Source: Nocardia asteroides
Lineage (GTDB): Bacteria > Actinomycetota > Actinomycetes > Mycobacteriales > Mycobacteriaceae
DNA: 64,000 bases
Assembly: GCF_021183625.1 (NCBI RefSeq)
Contig: NZ_CP089214.1
Span: forward strand, 806,001-870,000
Direction: 5' to 3'
In this document: positions 7,708-16,019 of the stretch, piece after piece
Layout: each line of letters opens with the position of its first letter
How positions within the stretch are numbered: the first letter of the stretch is position 1
Translations under genes and position numbers: made by a program
Notes under the pieces: generated by a model
Database searches by the model: none
Told to the model about the DNA's origin: nothing
The model's input: only the letters and a program-made list of their open reading frames with translations

Positions 7708-8531
7708 CCACCGACGAAGGGAAGCCCATGCCGTACGAGTCCATCGGATACGAGGTCGAGGGGCATACGGCCACCGTCACGCTGAACCGGCCCGACGCGC
7801 TGAACGCGCTGAGCCCGCACATGATCACCGAGTTGCGCGCCGCCTACGCCGAGGCCGAGCACGACGACCGCGTCTGGCTGCTGATCGTCACCGGCACCGG
7901 CCGGGCCTTCTGCACCGGAGCCGACGTCAAGGCAATCCCCGGCGACGGCAAGGTGCTGAACGAGCGCCCGTACCTGTCCACCTACGAGCAGTGGGAGGCG
8001 CCGCAGGAGGGCACTCCCCCGTTCCGCACCATGGCCAAACCGATCCTGACCGCGGTGAACGGGATCTGCTGCGGGGCCGGGCTGGACTGGGTGACCACCT
8101 CCGACATCGTGATCGCCTCCGAGCGGGCCACCTTCTTCGACCCGCACGTCAGCATCGGCCTGGTCGCCGGGCGCGAGGTGGTGCGGCTGGCGCGGGTGCT
8201 TCCCCGCTCGGTGGCGCTGCGGATGGCGATCATGGGCAAGCACGAGCGGATGAGCGCCGCCCGCGCCTACGAACTCGGGATGATCACCGAGGTGGTCGAG
8301 CACGACCGGCTGCTGGAGCGCGCGCACGAGCTCGCCGCCGTGGTCAACCGGAACGCGCCGCTCGCCGTGCGCGGCACCCGGCTCGCGATCCAGAAGGGGC
8401 TCGACCTGCCGCTGCACGAGGCGGAGATGCTGGCCGAGTCCTTCCGCGAGCGCGTCACCCGCACCGAGGACGCGCTGGAGGGGCCGAAGGCGTTCGTGGA
8501 GAAGCGGACTCCGCAATGGCGGGCGCGGTGA
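7704..8531 (+). CDS. Enoyl-CoA hydratase/isomerase family protein
   Basis: A 275-residue crotonase-fold protein. It contains FCTGADVKAIPGDG near residue 70 (oxyanion hole) and GICCGAGLDWVTTSD near 115-129. The second active-site region, FFDPHVSIGLVAGREVVRL, has no Glu at the usual hydratase positions, so it could be an isomerase, hydrolase or another crotonase type. ATG overlaps the preceding stop (ATGA). A second ATG at 7728, preceded by AAGGGAAG, could be the true start. It is strikingly similar in layout to the next gene (ATFFD, VSxGLV), so the pair may be a duplication. Confidence 0.87.
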   Translation: MTTDEGKPMPYESIGYEVEGHTATVTLNRPDALNALSPHMITELRAAYAEAEHDDRVWLLIVTGTGRAFCTGADVKAIPGDGKVLNERPYLSTYEQWEAPQEGTPPFRTMAKPILTAVNGICCGAGLDWVTTSDIVIASERATFFDPHVSIGLVAGREVVRLARVLPRSVALRMAIMGKHERMSAARAYELGMITEVVEHDRLLERAHELAAVVNRNAPLAVRGTRLAIQKGLDLPLHEAEMLAESFRERVTRTEDALEGPKAFVEKRTPQWRAR

Positions 8532-9343
8532 GCGCGGGCACCCCGGCGCACTCCGACGCCGCCGGATACGACACCGTGCTGCTCGAGGTCGATCCGGCGG
8601 CGAAGGTCGCCACCATCACCCTCAACCGGCCGGAGCGGCTCAACGCCTTCGACCGGCGCATGTGCGAGGAGATGGCCCGGATCTGGCAGTCACTGCGCAC
8701 CGACGACCGGGTGCACGCGGTGGTGCTGCGCGCCGCGGGCGAGCGTGCCTTCAGCGCCGGGCTCGACATCAAGTCCAGCTACGGCCAGCCCGGCAGCATC
8801 TGGCACCACGAGGATCCGGGCGAACTGCTCAGCCCCAAGTGGCAGAAGATGTGGAAGCCGGTGGTCTGCGCGGTGCAGGGCATCTGCACCGCGGGCGCGT
8901 TCTACTTCGTCAACGAATCCGACATCGTGCTCTGCGCCGAGGAGGCCACCTTCTTCGACTCGCACGTCTCGGCCGGACTGGTCTCCGCGCTCGAACCGAT
9001 CGGGCTGATGCGCCGGGTCGGGCTCGGCGAGACGCTGCGCATGGCGCTGCTCGGCAACGACGAACGGGTCTCCGCCGCGACCGCGCTGCGCATCGGGCTG
9101 GTGAGCGAGGTCGTGCCACGGGCCGGACTCCGGGCACGGGCGCACGAGATCGCCGCGACGATCGCCGCCAAACCGCCGTCGGCCACCCAGGGCACCGTCA
9201 AGGCGATCTGGGAATCGCTGGACAAGCCGTACCGCGCCGCCCTGGACCAGGGGCTGATCTACACCCGGCTCGGCAATCCGCTCGGCACCGCCGAACTCGC
9301 CGCGCGCGGCGGACCCGCCCCCACCGAACCGAGGATTCGCTGA
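8528..9343 (+). CDS. Enoyl-CoA hydratase/isomerase family protein
   Basis: A crotonase-fold enzyme of 271 residues from the GTG that overlaps the preceding stop (GTGA); ATG at 8516 is the alternative. Motifs: LNRPERLNAFD near residue 36, FSAGLDIKSSYGQPG near 75-89, GICTAGAFYFVNESD near 119, and ATFFDSHVSAGLVSALEPIG near 139-158. Like its upstream neighbour it lacks the canonical catalytic Glu pattern but keeps an ALEP glutamate. It is middle gene of the crotonase/ligase operon. It probably processes a later intermediate of the same pathway. Confidence 0.87.
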   Translation: MSAGTPAHSDAAGYDTVLLEVDPAAKVATITLNRPERLNAFDRRMCEEMARIWQSLRTDDRVHAVVLRAAGERAFSAGLDIKSSYGQPGSIWHHEDPGELLSPKWQKMWKPVVCAVQGICTAGAFYFVNESDIVLCAEEATFFDSHVSAGLVSALEPIGLMRRVGLGETLRMALLGNDERVSAATALRIGLVSEVVPRAGLRARAHEIAATIAAKPPSATQGTVKAIWESLDKPYRAALDQGLIYTRLGNPLGTAELAARGGPAPTEPRIR

Positions 9344-10866
9344 TGAGCACCTCCGTCCATCCCCTCATCCGCCGCCTCGCCGCCGTGCTCGCGCTGCGGC
9401 CGGACGCCCCCGCGATCGAGTTCGACGGCCACTGGCACACCTGGGGCGAGCTCGCGGGCCCGGCCGCGCGGATCGCCGCGCTCACCCGCGCGCACGCCGT
9501 CGACGGCGCGGCGCCGATCGGCATCCTGCTGCGCAACACCCCCGCGCACGTCACCGCCTTCCTCGGCGTGCTCGGCGCGGGCGGCACCGTGGTCTCGATC
9601 AATCCGTCCCGCGGCGAGGAGCGCACCCGCGCGGACCTGATCGAACTGGACCTGCCGCTGGTGCTCGGGCTACCGGGGGATCTGGCGGCGGTGGTGCCCG
9701 ACGGCACCCCGACCGGCTCGCTGGCCGGGCTCTTCACCGGACCGACCCCGGAGTACGGCGTCGATCCGCTCCCCTGCCCGGTGGCGGTGCGCATGCTCAC
9801 CAGCGGCACCACCGGCCCGCCCAAGCGCATCGACCTGGGCTACGACATGCTGGCGCACAGCGTGATCGGCCCCGGTTTCCGCACCACCCCCGACCCGGCG
9901 GAGCCGCGCGCCGGGGTCGCGATCGTGAACGCGCCGCTGGTGCACATCGGCGGGGTCTACCGGGTGCTGCAGTGCGTCGCCGAGGCGCGGCCGTTCGTGC
10001 TGCTGCCGCGCTTCGAGCTGGAGTCCTGGGCCCGCGCGGTGCGCACGCACCGCCCGCGCGCGGTGTCGCTGGTGCCCGCCGCGCTGCGCATGGTGCTGCA
10101 CTCGAAGCTGACTCGTGCGGATTTGGCGAGCGTCGCGGTTGTCACCTCGGGCACCGCGCCGTTGGCCGCCGCGGACGCCGACGCCTTCCACGAGAAGTTC
10201 GGCATTCCGGTGCTCACCTCCTACGCCGCCACCGAGTTCGGCGGCGGCGTGGCGGGCTGGACGCTCGCCGACCACCGCGAGTTCTGGGCGACCAAGCGCG
10301 GCAGTGTCGGCCGGGCGCAGGGGGGTGCTGCGCTGCGGGTCGTCGCCGACGACGGCAGCCCGCTTCCGCCGGGTGAGCCGGGGCTGCTCGAGGTCGTCCC
10401 CGGCCAGCTCGGCCCCGATGCCGACTGGATCCGCACCACCGACCTGGCCCGGCTCGACGACGACGGCTTCCTCTGGATTCTCGGCCGGGCCGACCAGGCC
10501 ATCATCCGCGGCGGGTTCAAGGTGCTGCCCGACGACGTGCGCGACGCGCTCGAGGCGCACCCGGCGGTGCGCGGCGCCGCCGTCGTCGCCCGGCCCGACC
10601 CGCGGCTCGGGGAGACCCCGGTGGCGTTGGTGGAGCTGCGGGCCGGGACGCACACCGACGCCGACGAGATCGCCGCCTTCCTCCGCGACCGGCTCGCCGG
10701 GTACGAGCTGCCGACCGAGATCGCGGTGGTGCCGGAGATTCCGCGCACCCCCTCCGGGAAGCCGGATCTGGGTGCGGTGCGACGGCACTTCACCGACGCT
10801 GCCGGAGCTCAGCTCCCCACCGCCGTGGCCGGCGTCCTCGCCGCCGGAGGTGAGCATGTCCGGTGA
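9343..10866 (+). CDS. AMP-forming acyl-CoA synthetase/ligase
   Basis: A 507-residue ANL-superfamily ligase that activates a carboxylic acid to its CoA thioester through an acyl-adenylate. The P-loop-like motif LTSGTTGPPKR is near residues 149-159. The segment SYAATEFGGG near 292 corresponds to the YxxTE motif, RTTDLARLDDDGFLWILGRAD near 363-383 is motif A8, and the tail ends with RTPSGKPDL, which holds the catalytic Lys. The start overlaps the preceding stop (TGATG). It is followed by a second ligase that overlaps it by 11 bp. Confidence 0.92.
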   Translation: MSTSVHPLIRRLAAVLALRPDAPAIEFDGHWHTWGELAGPAARIAALTRAHAVDGAAPIGILLRNTPAHVTAFLGVLGAGGTVVSINPSRGEERTRADLIELDLPLVLGLPGDLAAVVPDGTPTGSLAGLFTGPTPEYGVDPLPCPVAVRMLTSGTTGPPKRIDLGYDMLAHSVIGPGFRTTPDPAEPRAGVAIVNAPLVHIGGVYRVLQCVAEARPFVLLPRFELESWARAVRTHRPRAVSLVPAALRMVLHSKLTRADLASVAVVTSGTAPLAAADADAFHEKFGIPVLTSYAATEFGGGVAGWTLADHREFWATKRGSVGRAQGGAALRVVADDGSPLPPGEPGLLEVVPGQLGPDADWIRTTDLARLDDDGFLWILGRADQAIIRGGFKVLPDDVRDALEAHPAVRGAAVVARPDPRLGETPVALVELRAGTHTDADEIAAFLRDRLAGYELPTEIAVVPEIPRTPSGKPDLGAVRRHFTDAAGAQLPTAVAGVLAAGGEHVR

Positions 10867-12445
10867 CGCGCTCGACACGGACCGGCCGGGAGGTCGTGCC
10901 GGGAACGACACCATCGATGCGGTGCTCACTGCCGCTGCGGCCGCCCATCCCGACCGCGAGGCGGTGATCGATCCCGAACACCGGCTCACCTACGGCGAAC
11001 TCGATACCGCCACCGCCGAACTCGCCGCCGGACTGGTGGCGGCGGGCATCGGTACCGGCACCCGGGTCGGGCTGCTCGCGCCGAACAACACCGGCTGGGT
11101 GCGCACCGCGATCGCGCTGACCCGGATCGGCGCGGTCCTGGTCCCGCTCTCCACCCTGCTCACCCCGCCGGAGCTGCTCGCCCAGCTACGCACCGCCGGA
11201 GTTCACGTGCTGATCACCGCCGAGGAGTTCCGCGGCCACCGCTACCTCGACGATCTGCGCGCGGCGCTGAACTCCCCGCTCACCGCGCCGATCCTGCACC
11301 CCGACGTCCCGGCCCTGCGAACCGTGCTGACCACCGGCGACGCGGCCGCGCTGCGCGGCGACGCCACCGCGGCCGCCGTCGCCCGCGCCCTCGCCGCCGC
11401 GGTGACCCCCGCCGACCCGCTGACCATCCTCTTCACCTCCGGCAGCCGCGGCACCCCGAAGGGGGTGATCCACGCCCACGGCAGCGCACTCGGCGCGGTG
11501 CGGGCCGGGCTGGCCGACCGATGCATCACCGCCGAAACCCGCCTGTACCTGCCGATGCCGTTCTTCTGGGTGGGCGGTCTCGGCGGCGGCGTTCTGTCCG
11601 CCCTCCTGGCGGGCGCCACCCTCGTCACCGAGGAGATCCCGCACCCGGCGACCACCCTGCGCCTGCTGGAACGCGAACGCGTCACCCTGTTCCGGGGCTG
11701 GCCGGACCAGGCGCAGGCGCTCGCCCGCGAAGCCGATGCCATCGGCGCCGAGCTGTCCGCGCTGCGCCCGGGCAGCCTCGAGGCACTGCTCCCACCCGCG
11801 CTGCGCGCCGAGCCCGGCGCCCGCGCCAACCTGTTCGGAATGACCGAATCCTTCGGCCCCTACTGCGGCTACCCCGCCGACACCGACCTGCCGGAGCGGG
11901 CTCGGGGCAGCTGCGGCCGCCCGTTCCCCGGCACCGAGGTCAGCATCGACGCCCCCGCATCGGGGGAGATCGGTGAGATCCTGATCCGCGGCCCGCACAT
12001 CCTGCGCGGCCTGTGCGGACGCACCCGCGAGCAGCTCTTCACCCCGGACGGCTTCTACCGCACCGGCGACCTCGGCCGCCTCGACGAGGCCGGATTCCTC
12101 TTCTACCACGGCCGCACCGACGACATGGTCAAGGTCAGCGGCGCCACCGTCTACCCCGGCGAGGTGGAGCGCGCGCTGCGCTCGCTCCCCGCGGTGGACC
12201 GCGCCTACGTCACCGACCTGCCCGGCCCGCGGCTCGCCGCCGCCGTGGTATGCCCCCCGGACACCACGGCCGACGAGCTGCACACCGCGACCCGCGGCGT
12301 CCTCAGTGCCTTCAAGGTGCCCGCGATCTGGCTGCTGCTCGACTCCGACGACCTGGTCCCGCGCGGCGGCACCGGCAAGGTCGACCTTCCCGCCCTGCGC
12401 GCGCTGCTCGACGCCAGGGGCACCACAGCGAGGAACTCACGATGA
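10856..12445 (+). CDS. AMP-forming acyl-CoA synthetase/ligase
   Basis: A 529-residue ANL-superfamily ligase. The nucleotide motif LFTSGSRGTPKG is near residues 193-204, with Arg replacing the usual second Thr. FGMTESFG is near 327, YRTGDLGRLDEAGFLFYHGRTDD near 400-422, and PRGGTGKVDL near the C-terminus contains the catalytic Lys. It begins inside the preceding ligase gene, so expression is coupled. Two adjacent ligases in one operon suggest activation of two different acids, for example the starting compound and a cleaved side-chain product (inference). Confidence 0.92.
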   Translation: MSGDALDTDRPGGRAGNDTIDAVLTAAAAAHPDREAVIDPEHRLTYGELDTATAELAAGLVAAGIGTGTRVGLLAPNNTGWVRTAIALTRIGAVLVPLSTLLTPPELLAQLRTAGVHVLITAEEFRGHRYLDDLRAALNSPLTAPILHPDVPALRTVLTTGDAAALRGDATAAAVARALAAAVTPADPLTILFTSGSRGTPKGVIHAHGSALGAVRAGLADRCITAETRLYLPMPFFWVGGLGGGVLSALLAGATLVTEEIPHPATTLRLLERERVTLFRGWPDQAQALAREADAIGAELSALRPGSLEALLPPALRAEPGARANLFGMTESFGPYCGYPADTDLPERARGSCGRPFPGTEVSIDAPASGEIGEILIRGPHILRGLCGRTREQLFTPDGFYRTGDLGRLDEAGFLFYHGRTDDMVKVSGATVYPGEVERALRSLPAVDRAYVTDLPGPRLAAAVVCPPDTTADELHTATRGVLSAFKVPAIWLLLDSDDLVPRGGTGKVDLPALRALLDARGTTARNSR

Positions 12446-12649
12446 CGGCGCTCGAAGCGTCGCGGCGGGCTCGGCCGCGGCGGCCAGGCGGCCCGAGGGC
12501 GCGGCGCGGGCATCGCCGAGTGCTCGGCCGATGTTTTCGATTGGCAGTACCCGATGTCCGCGGACGGCATAGCATTGCCTCGCTCCACGCTTCAGATCAC
12601 AGTCCGGCTTGCCATGTGTGCTTGAACCGACCCCTTTCGGGAGGCTGTC

Positions 12650-13498
12650 ATGAACGATGAGCGTGACCAGTTCGCCGAGCTGTCCGAGGTCCGGATGTGC
12701 TACCGCGACGAGGGAAATCCGGCGGGTGAACCGCTGCTGCTGATCATGGGCCTGAGCTCGCAGCTGATCCACTGGCCCCAGGAGATCGTCGACCGGCTCG
12801 GCGAGCGGTACCGGGTGATCCGGCCCGACAACCGCGACAGCGGGCTGACCGAATGGAAAGGCGATCCGAAGCAGTACTTCCTGCGGGCGATCGCGCGCGA
12901 CACCGTGGAGCTGCTCGACCACCTCGGTATCGACCGCGCGCACGTCGTGGGCGCGTCGATGGGCGGGATGGTCGCCCAGCTGCTCGCGATCGAGCACGGC
13001 TCGCGGGTGCTGTCGCTCTGTTCGATCATGAGCACCCCGCACGTCTCCATCGGCATGGCCGAAGGCGAGGTGCTCGAGGAGCTGACCAAGCCGCTGCCCG
13101 AGGACCGCGACGAAGCGATCGCCCAGATCGCCGCGCTGTACGCCTTGATCGGGTCGAAGACGCACGCCGACTCCGAACGCGCCCGCCGGCTCGACATGGC
13201 CACCCGCTCCTACGACCGCGCTCAGCACCCCCAGGGCTCGGTCCGTCAGGTCAGCGCGGCCCTCATGGCGCCCAACCGCACCGAGGGGCTGCGGGGGCTG
13301 CGGCTGCCCGCCCTGGTCGTCCACGGCGGCGAGGATTCCCTGATCGAGATCGCGGGCGGGGAGGCCACCCACGCCGCCATCGCGGGCTCGACCTACCTGC
13401 CCCTGGCCGATATGGGCCACGACCTGCCCCAGCCGCTGCTGGCCCGGATCGCCACCGAGATCCAGGCCAACGCCAGCCGGGCAGCCGCGGTCGTCTGA
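12650..13498 (+). CDS. Alpha/beta hydrolase
   Basis: A 282-residue alpha/beta-hydrolase. It has the oxyanion segment LLLIMGLSSQL near residues 28-38, nucleophile elbow GASMGG near 101-106 (Ser 103), the late acid in GGEDSL near 227, and a final His in MGHDLPQ near 258. The closest familiar families are esterases or carbolactone/C-C bond hydrolases. It stands alone after a 204-bp gap that holds no convincing gene, and is followed by a strong hairpin. It could open a lactone or cleave an ester/dione in the catabolic route. That role is only contextual. Confidence 0.88.
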   Translation: MNDERDQFAELSEVRMCYRDEGNPAGEPLLLIMGLSSQLIHWPQEIVDRLGERYRVIRPDNRDSGLTEWKGDPKQYFLRAIARDTVELLDHLGIDRAHVVGASMGGMVAQLLAIEHGSRVLSLCSIMSTPHVSIGMAEGEVLEELTKPLPEDRDEAIAQIAALYALIGSKTHADSERARRLDMATRSYDRAQHPQGSVRQVSAALMAPNRTEGLRGLRLPALVVHGGEDSLIEIAGGEATHAAIAGSTYLPLADMGHDLPQPLLARIATEIQANASRAAAVV

Positions 13499-13528
13499 TC
13501 GGCCCGAGCACCAACGCTCACCGCAGCC

Positions 13529-13581
13529 CGACCGAGCACCACCGAGCCGCGATACTCCTTGCGGCCGGTGGTGCTCGGTCG
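13529..13581. terminator. Large hairpin terminator
   Basis: Arms of 16 bp (13529-13544 and 13566-13581, beginning CGACCGAGCACC) pair perfectly around a 21-base loop that contains a smaller GCCGC/GCGGC stem. It ends the catabolic run just before the metal-resistance genes. Confidence 0.7.
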
Positions 13582-13663
13582 AGGCGAAGCCGCCCCCACG
13601 AAGCCGGGCTCGACCTGCTCCCCGGCCCGGAACGCGGCTTGGGAATCGATTCGGTCCGCGGGG

Positions 13664-13694
13664 TTGCATCCGGTACCCGGGTACAGGCTTACCG
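13664..13694 (+). promoter_or_regulatory. MerR-type promoter with dyad between -35 and -10
   Basis: TTGCAT (13664-13669) and TTACCG (13689-13694) are separated by 19 bases that contain the perfect 12-bp palindrome GTACCCGGGTAC (13673-13684). A long spacer with a central dyad is the hallmark of MerR-activated promoters. The first gene starts at 13702, so its message would be nearly or wholly leaderless. The -10 match is weak. Confidence 0.6.
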
Positions 13695-13701
13695 TGAATC
13701 C

Positions 13702-14061
13702 ATGACCGACGATGACCTGCGCGAACAGATGACGAAGCTGTCCGCGTGCACGCTTCCGACCGCCGAGCGTCCGACCCGGCTGGCCGAGTTCGACACCTTC
13801 TTCGCCCGCTCGGTGACCGCCACCGCCCGCCCCGCACCGACCCGGCTGGAGCTGCGGCTGCGCACCGGTGGCGACGCCGAACCGGTCGGGCGGGACCTGG
13901 CCGCGCGCGAGTCGGCGTGCTGCTCGTTCTTCACCTTCTCCTTCACCCCCGGCCCGGCCGGAACGCTGGTGATGGGGATCGAGGTCCCGCCCGCGTACCT
14001 CGAAGTCCTCGACGCCCTCGCCGGACGCGCGCAGGCCGCCGTGATCGGTGCGGGCCGATGA
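13702..14061 (+). CDS. Conserved hypothetical protein with paired cysteines, MerR partner
   Basis: A 119-residue cytosolic protein without signal peptide or membrane segment. Features are a Cys in SACTLPTAERP near residue 16 and the sequence ARESACCSFFTFSF near 71-84, whose adjacent cysteines could bind a metal. Proteins of this kind are known next to MerR regulators in actinobacteria, but I know of no proven function. Its stop overlaps the ATG of the MerR gene (ATGA). It sits directly behind a MerR-type promoter. It may be a metal-binding or detoxification accessory protein (inference). Confidence 0.75.
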   Translation: MTDDDLREQMTKLSACTLPTAERPTRLAEFDTFFARSVTATARPAPTRLELRLRTGGDAEPVGRDLAARESACCSFFTFSFTPGPAGTLVMGIEVPPAYLEVLDALAGRAQAAVIGAGR

Positions 14062-14525
14062 CCGGGTTGCGCAGCGGGGCGCTGGCGGCCGCGGCGGGGG
14101 TCAACGTCCAGACCCTGCGCTACTACGAGCGCCGCGGCATCCTGCCCGAACCCGACCGCTCCCTGGGCGGGCACCGGCTCTACCCCCAGCAGTCGGTGAC
14201 GGTGCTGCGGGTCATCAAGGCCGCCCAGCGCCTCGGATTCACCCTCGACGAGGTCGCCGACCTGCTCGAAGCCACCCAGCTCGGCGCAGGTCGCGCCGAT
14301 ACCGGGCTGCGCGAACGCGCCCGCGCCAAACTGATCGAGGTCGACACCAAGGTGGCCGAGCTCACCGCGGTCCGCGACACCCTCGCCGCCGCCATCACCG
14401 CGGGCTGTGCGGACCTGCTGGTGTGCAGCGAGTCCCCACGCTGCCCGATCCCGTTCACCGGGACCGAGACCCACCCCGCCGCGGCCGGTGTCAGCGAAGC
14501 CGCGGGAGACAGTTGTGGCTGCTGA
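14058..14525 (+). CDS. MerR-family metal-responsive regulator
   Basis: A 155-residue regulator. The winged helix-turn-helix is at residues 1-70, with GVNVQTLRYYERRGILPEPDR near residue 13, followed by a dimerisation coiled coil near 85-115. The C-terminal cysteines in TAGCADLLVCSESPRCP near 114-130 and the CGC at the end could form a thiol metal site like that of Hg(II)/Cd(II)-sensing members. It is coupled to the upstream cysteine-pair protein. It probably controls the dyad promoter at 13664-13694. The exact metal cannot be decided without comparison to characterised members. Confidence 0.87.
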   Translation: MTGLRSGALAAAAGVNVQTLRYYERRGILPEPDRSLGGHRLYPQQSVTVLRVIKAAQRLGFTLDEVADLLEATQLGAGRADTGLRERARAKLIEVDTKVAELTAVRDTLAAAITAGCADLLVCSESPRCPIPFTGTETHPAAAGVSEAAGDSCGC

Positions 14526-14883
14526 CAGCACACGCACGCGGCGCTGGTAGGCGCCGATCATCGCCGGGCAGCGATGTGCCTCGGCAGCTGCGCCTGGCCG
14601 GGGTCGCGGCTGTCATGTACGCACCCCGGCCGCGCTGCCCCTGGTACGGGGGTCGGGGTGATCGCCGATGCGACACGGGACTCAGGTACGTCGACCACCA
14701 CCGAACTCCCGCCGAACCACCCAGGAACCGCGCCGGCATTCGACCACGAAACCATCTGCGCAGTCGAACGCACCGGCAGCCCCTCGACGCACTGCGTCGA
14801 GGGGCCGGGTGACCACAGCGGTGGACATCGCCTGAGGTCGGCGCGGAGGCTCCGGGTCTCATCTCACCGGCAGCGGGCGGCGC
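14526..14883. other. Intergenic region, 358 bp, no convincing gene
   Basis: This lies between the convergent MerR gene and the hypothetical gene ending at 14884. Apart from the hairpin at 14780-14804 I see no start with ribosome-binding site and no conserved protein frame. Short frames here have no recognisable content. Confidence 0.5.
14780..14804. terminator. Bidirectional hairpin terminator
   Basis: CCCCTCGACGC and GCGTCGAGGGG pair perfectly (11 bp) around a 3-base loop. It is placed between convergent genes. Confidence 0.75.
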
Positions 14884-15279
14884 TCAGATGGTGAACGAGA
14901 TGCCCGGGGCGGCGTTCTGGTTGTTCGCGCCGCTGCTGATGTACAGGGTCCCGGCGTTCGTGTCGTCGTTGATCTCGACCACGATGTCGTGCTGGCCGGC
15001 GACCAGGTTGCCGACGGCGAAATGGGTGGTCGCGCTGCCCTTCCCATCCGTGGTGAACGCCACCCCGGACGCCACGGGCGCTTTCCCGTCGAGCTTGTAG
15101 AAGGTCCTGAGCTGCTTGTTGGCCTGGTTGGTGGCCTCGAGGTGCACGACCACGTGAACGGTGGGGCCGTTGGCCCAGACGAACGCGTAGCTGTCACCGA
15201 CCGAGAGCGACTGGCCGCGGGCGTAGCCGACGAACGGCTGAATGTTCTGCCAGAGCGGGGATGCGGGAAGCGGAGCCAT
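14884..15279 (-). CDS. Hypothetical protein, predicted beta-rich
   Basis: A 131-residue protein that I do not recognise. It begins MAPLPASPLWQNIQPFVGYA and has no signal peptide or membrane segment. The rest alternates hydrophobic and polar residues (HVVVHLEAT, GSATTHFAVGNL, HDIVVEIND), as expected for an all-beta sandwich of the lectin or immunoglobulin-like type. There are no cysteines. It is preceded by a purine-rich GAGAAAACAG stretch and by an AT-richer 365-bp region, unlike its surroundings. Codon use is typical of the genome, so the gene may be old even if its promoter region is foreign. Longer starts upstream (to 15411) are possible but translate into unlikely sequence. Confidence 0.65.
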   Translation of the reverse strand: MAPLPASPLWQNIQPFVGYARGQSLSVGDSYAFVWANGPTVHVVVHLEATNQANKQLRTFYKLDGKAPVASGVAFTTDGKGSATTHFAVGNLVAGQHDIVVEINDDTNAGTLYISSGANNQNAAPGISFTI

Positions 15280-15644
15280 CTGTTTTCTCTTTTCTATCCG
15301 AAAATCTCGAGCCACACGAAAATTGAACGGCGAAATACCGACGGACCGCGAATTCGCGAACCGTAGGAAAAGGTTGATAGACCCCCGCACCGAACCGTGA
15401 CCCTGTGGCACCAGTGATCATAACCCCATCTACGTGCGGTTATGTCGCCTCTTGATCTTCCGGGCGAAAATGGGAAATTTCTACATGAAACTCGTTGCGT
15501 CCGCAGAGATATTCCGAATACTGACCGGTCGCATTCGTCTCGATTTGTCCATTCAAACATTAGCGCAATTCGAAATAGAACTCTGTCAAGAGCGCCGCGC
15601 CGTACCCCAGGACCTGTCTGTGCTTTCCGGGATCGCCGCGGTGC
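15280..15644. other. AT-richer intergenic patch, no gene seen
   Basis: A 365-bp region with a clearly lower GC content than the rest of the window, holding A/T-rich words such as GAAAATGGGAAATTTC (15465-15480). It presumably holds the promoter of the hypothetical gene at 14884-15279. Open frames in it are short and look random. Composition suggests a junction of horizontally acquired DNA. Confidence 0.5.
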
Positions 15645-15983
15645 TCAGGCAGCGAGCGCCGCGGCCAGATCATCGGGGACCGGCATCGGTGTCAGCAGTC
15701 CGACGCGAGCGCGGCCGGTGTTGCCCTCGGGGTAGCGCCCGGTCAGCGAACCGGGCGCCGCGACGATGATCCGCACGACCTGGCCGAGGGCTTCGCGCCG
15801 GTCCCGGCCGCGTAGCGCGAGGGTGAGCATGGCTGCGTGGTTGCGGGTGTGCAGCCAGGCATCGGGCTGGGACAAGATGTGCGCGCGTTCCAGATGCGCC
15901 CATCGCACCGCAGTGGCGCCGGTGCGGGCCGCGGCCATCTCCTCGTCGTAGCGGGCCCTGGCCGCGGCAGAAATGTGCGGCAT
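15645..15983 (-). CDS. DUF3703 family protein
   Basis: A 112-residue protein matching the DUF3703 pattern: ARARYDEEMAAAR at the start, then HLERAHILSQP near residue 30 and HTRNHAAMLTLAL near 45-57, which hold conserved histidines. The biochemical role of the family is unknown, but it commonly accompanies heavy-metal efflux genes, as here. It lies 36 bp behind the cation transporter and is probably the last gene of the cmtR operon. Confidence 0.8.
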   Translation of the reverse strand: MPHISAAARARYDEEMAAARTGATAVRWAHLERAHILSQPDAWLHTRNHAAMLTLALRGRDRREALGQVVRIIVAAPGSLTGRYPEGNTGRARVGLLTPMPVPDDLAAALAA

Positions 15984-16019
15984 CGCAACCTCTTTCAGGT
16001 CGATGGGACGGAACGGGGT

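Noticed and set aside
12446..12649. Short frame starting on the ligase stop (12442-12660)
   Set aside because: It is Arg-rich and low in complexity with no family resemblance, lacks a ribosome-binding site and runs into the hydrolase gene. It is probably chance.
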